A stretch of 64,000 nucleotides of DNA from Dyella caseinilytica (GTDB taxonomy: Bacteria; Pseudomonadota; Gammaproteobacteria; Xanthomonadales; Rhodanobacteraceae). Shown here in pieces: positions 62,457 to 64,000 of this stretch. The stretch covers positions 3,286,001 to 3,350,000 of the forward strand of contig NZ_CP064030.1 of NCBI RefSeq assembly GCF_016865235.1, read 5' to 3'. Below the pieces are notes generated by a model. The model saw only the letters and a program-made list of their open reading frames with translations, was not told the DNA's origin and did no database searches. Position numbers and translations under genes: made by a program. Position 1 is the stretch's first letter. The number at the start of each line of letters is the position of its first letter.

Positions 62457-62969
62457 ATGTTGCTACGACGACTTTGCCTGCCCTCGCTGTTCACCCTGAT
62501 GCTCGGTCTGATGGCCGCGGCACCGGCGTATGCGCAAGGCGTTTCCCATCCGTGGAACACGCTTAGCCCCGCGCAACAGAACATGCTCCAGCCGCTGCAA
62601 GCGCAGTGGGACACCCTGCCGCCCCAACGGCAGGAACGCATGCTCGGTCGCACCCAGGATTGGTTGAAACTGCCGCCCGATCAGCAGCAGCAGATCCGTG
62701 ATCGCATCGCGCGCTGGCAGCAGATGACGCCGGAACAGCGCGAACAGGCGCGTGAGAATCAGCATCTCTACGATACCTTGCCGCCCTCGAAGCAGCAGGA
62801 ACTGCACGAAGCCTTCAAGCGCTTCCAACAACTGCCGCCCGATCAGCGCGAAGCGTTGCGCCGCCAGTGGCAGGAACAAAGCCCTCAACAGAAACAGCAG
62901 TGGCTGCAGCATCTGGGCCCGCATTCGACTCTGCCGGGCAAGCACGCCTTCGGCATGCCGGGCCGCTGA
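62457..62969 (+). CDS. Secreted DUF3106 protein with 18-residue repeats
   Basis: 170 aa. Signal peptide to about Ala26 (AAAPAYAQ), then six consecutive 18-residue repeats (residues 32-139). Each starts with an aromatic residue and has Leu/Met at position 4, Pro at 6 and, with no gaps, Gln or Arg at 9, for example WDTLPPQRQERMLGRTQD. A seventh partial unit follows. Rich in Gln and Arg, probably all-helical and periplasmic. Third gene of the sigma-factor unit, three bases after the DUF3619 stop. Function unknown. Confidence 0.78.
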   Translation: MLLRRLCLPSLFTLMLGLMAAAPAYAQGVSHPWNTLSPAQQNMLQPLQAQWDTLPPQRQERMLGRTQDWLKLPPDQQQQIRDRIARWQQMTPEQREQARENQHLYDTLPPSKQQELHEAFKRFQQLPPDQREALRRQWQEQSPQQKQQWLQHLGPHSTLPGKHAFGMPGR

Positions 62970-63008
62970 TCGCGCGTCTTTCCTGGCAGAAGAGACGCAA
63001 GCGCCAGT

Positions 63009-64000
63009 TCAGGCCTTCAACAAAATTTCGCCTTGGCGAACCACGCAGCTCTTCGCCACTAGCTCGTCGTCGAAATCGGGCTTCAACGCACCGTCGCGTA
63101 TCAGCAATTCAGCAAAATTGTAGATATTGCGCGCATACATTTCCGAAGCGTGCAACGGCGCGCCTGCGGCGAGATTGAGCGGTCCCAGTATCACTACGCC
63201 ATCGTGCACGACCCGTTCGCCAGGACGAGTCAATTCGCAGTTGCCGCCGCTTTCTGCAGCGAGGTCGACGATCAAGGCGCCGGGCTTCATGCCATCCACC
63301 ATCGCTGCGGTGAGGATTTTCGGCGCCGGACGGCCGGGCACCGCCGCCGTGCTGACCACTACGTCGAAAACCTTCAGGTGCTCAGCCAGTGCTTGCTGCT
63401 GGGCGGCACGTTCTTCCGCCGTGAGCTCGCGCGCGTAGCCTCCGCTGCCTGCAGCACTGACGCCCAGTTGCAGAAACTTGGCACCCAACGATTCGACCTG
63501 CTCGCGCGTTTCGGGGCGCACATCGTAGCCCTCGATCTGGGCGCCAAGACGACGTGCCGTGGCAATGGCCTGAAGGCCCGCGACGCCTGCGCCGATCACG
63601 AGCACACGTGACGGACGAATCGTGCCTGCTGCAGTGGTGAGCATGGGAAAGAATTTCGGCGCGTTCTCTGCAGCGATCAGCATCGCGCGATAACCCGCAA
63701 CGGCCGCCTGCGAACTCAACACATCCATCGCCTGCGCACGTGTCGTGCGTGGCAACAGCTCCAGCGAAAAGGCGGTCAGTTTGTACTCGGCCAGTACCCG
63801 GATACGGGTTGCCGCATCGTGCGGTCGGAGTTGCCCGACGATGACGCAGCCTTCACGCAAACGGGCCAGCGCAGTGTCGTCCGGCGGCAATACACACGCG
63901 AGCAAATCGGCTTCACGGCTTATCTGGTCCGCATCCGCGAACTCCACATCCGCATAACTTGCATCGGGAAATCCGGCGGCCGCACCTGCGCTGTGTTCGA
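63009..64000 (-). CDS. pntAA: NAD(P) transhydrogenase subunit alpha, NAD-binding part (N-terminus outside window)
   Basis: 330 codons visible, open to the window edge (the frame continues upstream as AGAAAGFPDASYADVEFADA), so about 50 N-terminal residues are missing. Domain I has the Rossmann motif VIGAGVAGLQAIATARRLGA and EVDD-type acidic end, with TTAAVPGRPAPKILTAAMV. Ends at 63009, convergent with the DUF3106 gene (39 bp apart). Confidence 0.93.
   Translation of the reverse strand, partial: EHSAGAAAGFPDASYADVEFADADQISREADLLACVLPPDDTALARLREGCVIVGQLRPHDAATRIRVLAEYKLTAFSLELLPRTTRAQAMDVLSSQAAVAGYRAMLIAAENAPKFFPMLTTAAGTIRPSRVLVIGAGVAGLQAIATARRLGAQIEGYDVRPETREQVESLGAKFLQLGVSAAGSGGYARELTAEERAAQQQALAEHLKVFDVVVSTAAVPGRPAPKILTAAMVDGMKPGALIVDLAAESGGNCELTRPGERVVHDGVVILGPLNLAAGAPLHASEMYARNIYNFAELLIRDGALKPDFDDELVAKSCVVRQGEILLKA

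Overview
The window is about 64 kb of chromosome from a high-GC gammaproteobacterium. Gene content and order point to the Xanthomonadales, most likely Rhodanobacteraceae (Dyella/Rhodanobacter/Luteibacter-like). The evidence is the tRNA-Tyr/Gly/Thr-tuf-tRNA-Trp-secE-nusG order, a lolB-ispE locus-tRNA-Gln-prs-rplY-pth-ychF block, class II DAHP synthase, a GT41-type TPR glycosyltransferase, and a sigma factor-DUF3619-DUF3106 module. Family placement is inference from gene order; no marker could be searched.

Left edge (1-4,060): a truncated cytochrome c, a secreted amidase, then dsbB and a class II DAHP synthase on the minus strand, joined by an ATGA overlap.

Centre (4,078-37,150): one almost unbroken minus-strand block for transcription and translation. 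In transcription order: tRNA-Tyr, Gly, Thr, tuf, tRNA-Trp, secE, nusG, rplK-rplA, rplJ-rplL, rpoB-rpoC, rpsL-rpsG-fusA-tuf, then the S10 (rpsJ to rpsQ), spc (rplN to secY) and alpha (rpsM, rpsK, rpsD, rpoA, rplQ) operons. Hairpins and candidate promoters mark the internal boundaries: the tRNA-tuf promoter, attenuator-like hairpins after rplA and between rplL and rpoB, a str promoter, an S10 promoter just past the tuf terminator, and a final terminator after rplQ. The two tuf genes are sequence-identical. rpmJ is not found between secY and rpsM.

Right of it (37,213-46,023, minus strand): a hotdog thioesterase, a GNAT protein, ychF, pth, rplY, prs, tRNA-Gln, an unusual GNAT-IspE-like fusion, lolB and a TPR lipoprotein. 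Plus-strand hemA, prfA, a TPR/GT41 glycosyltransferase and ppk2 follow.

Right end (51,574-64,000): small metabolic and envelope genes (acylphosphatase, TlpA-like thioredoxin, YihY/BrkB-like membrane protein, WrbA, DUF2069, thioesterase, AidB-like acyl-CoA dehydrogenase, short asparaginase-domain protein, SufT). Last is a pnt transhydrogenase locus whose first gene is separated from the other two by an oppositely oriented sigma factor-DUF3619-DUF3106 module.

The points most worth a second look are: (1) the IspE locus, which encodes a GNAT domain fused to an IspE domain with an eroded phosphate loop and no GYH motif; (2) a ~288-bp nested palindromic element at 53,614-53,901; (3) the split pnt operon; (4) the DUF3106 protein, built from six exact 18-residue repeats; and (5) a dispersed CCTCTCCC/GGGAGAGG palindrome family.
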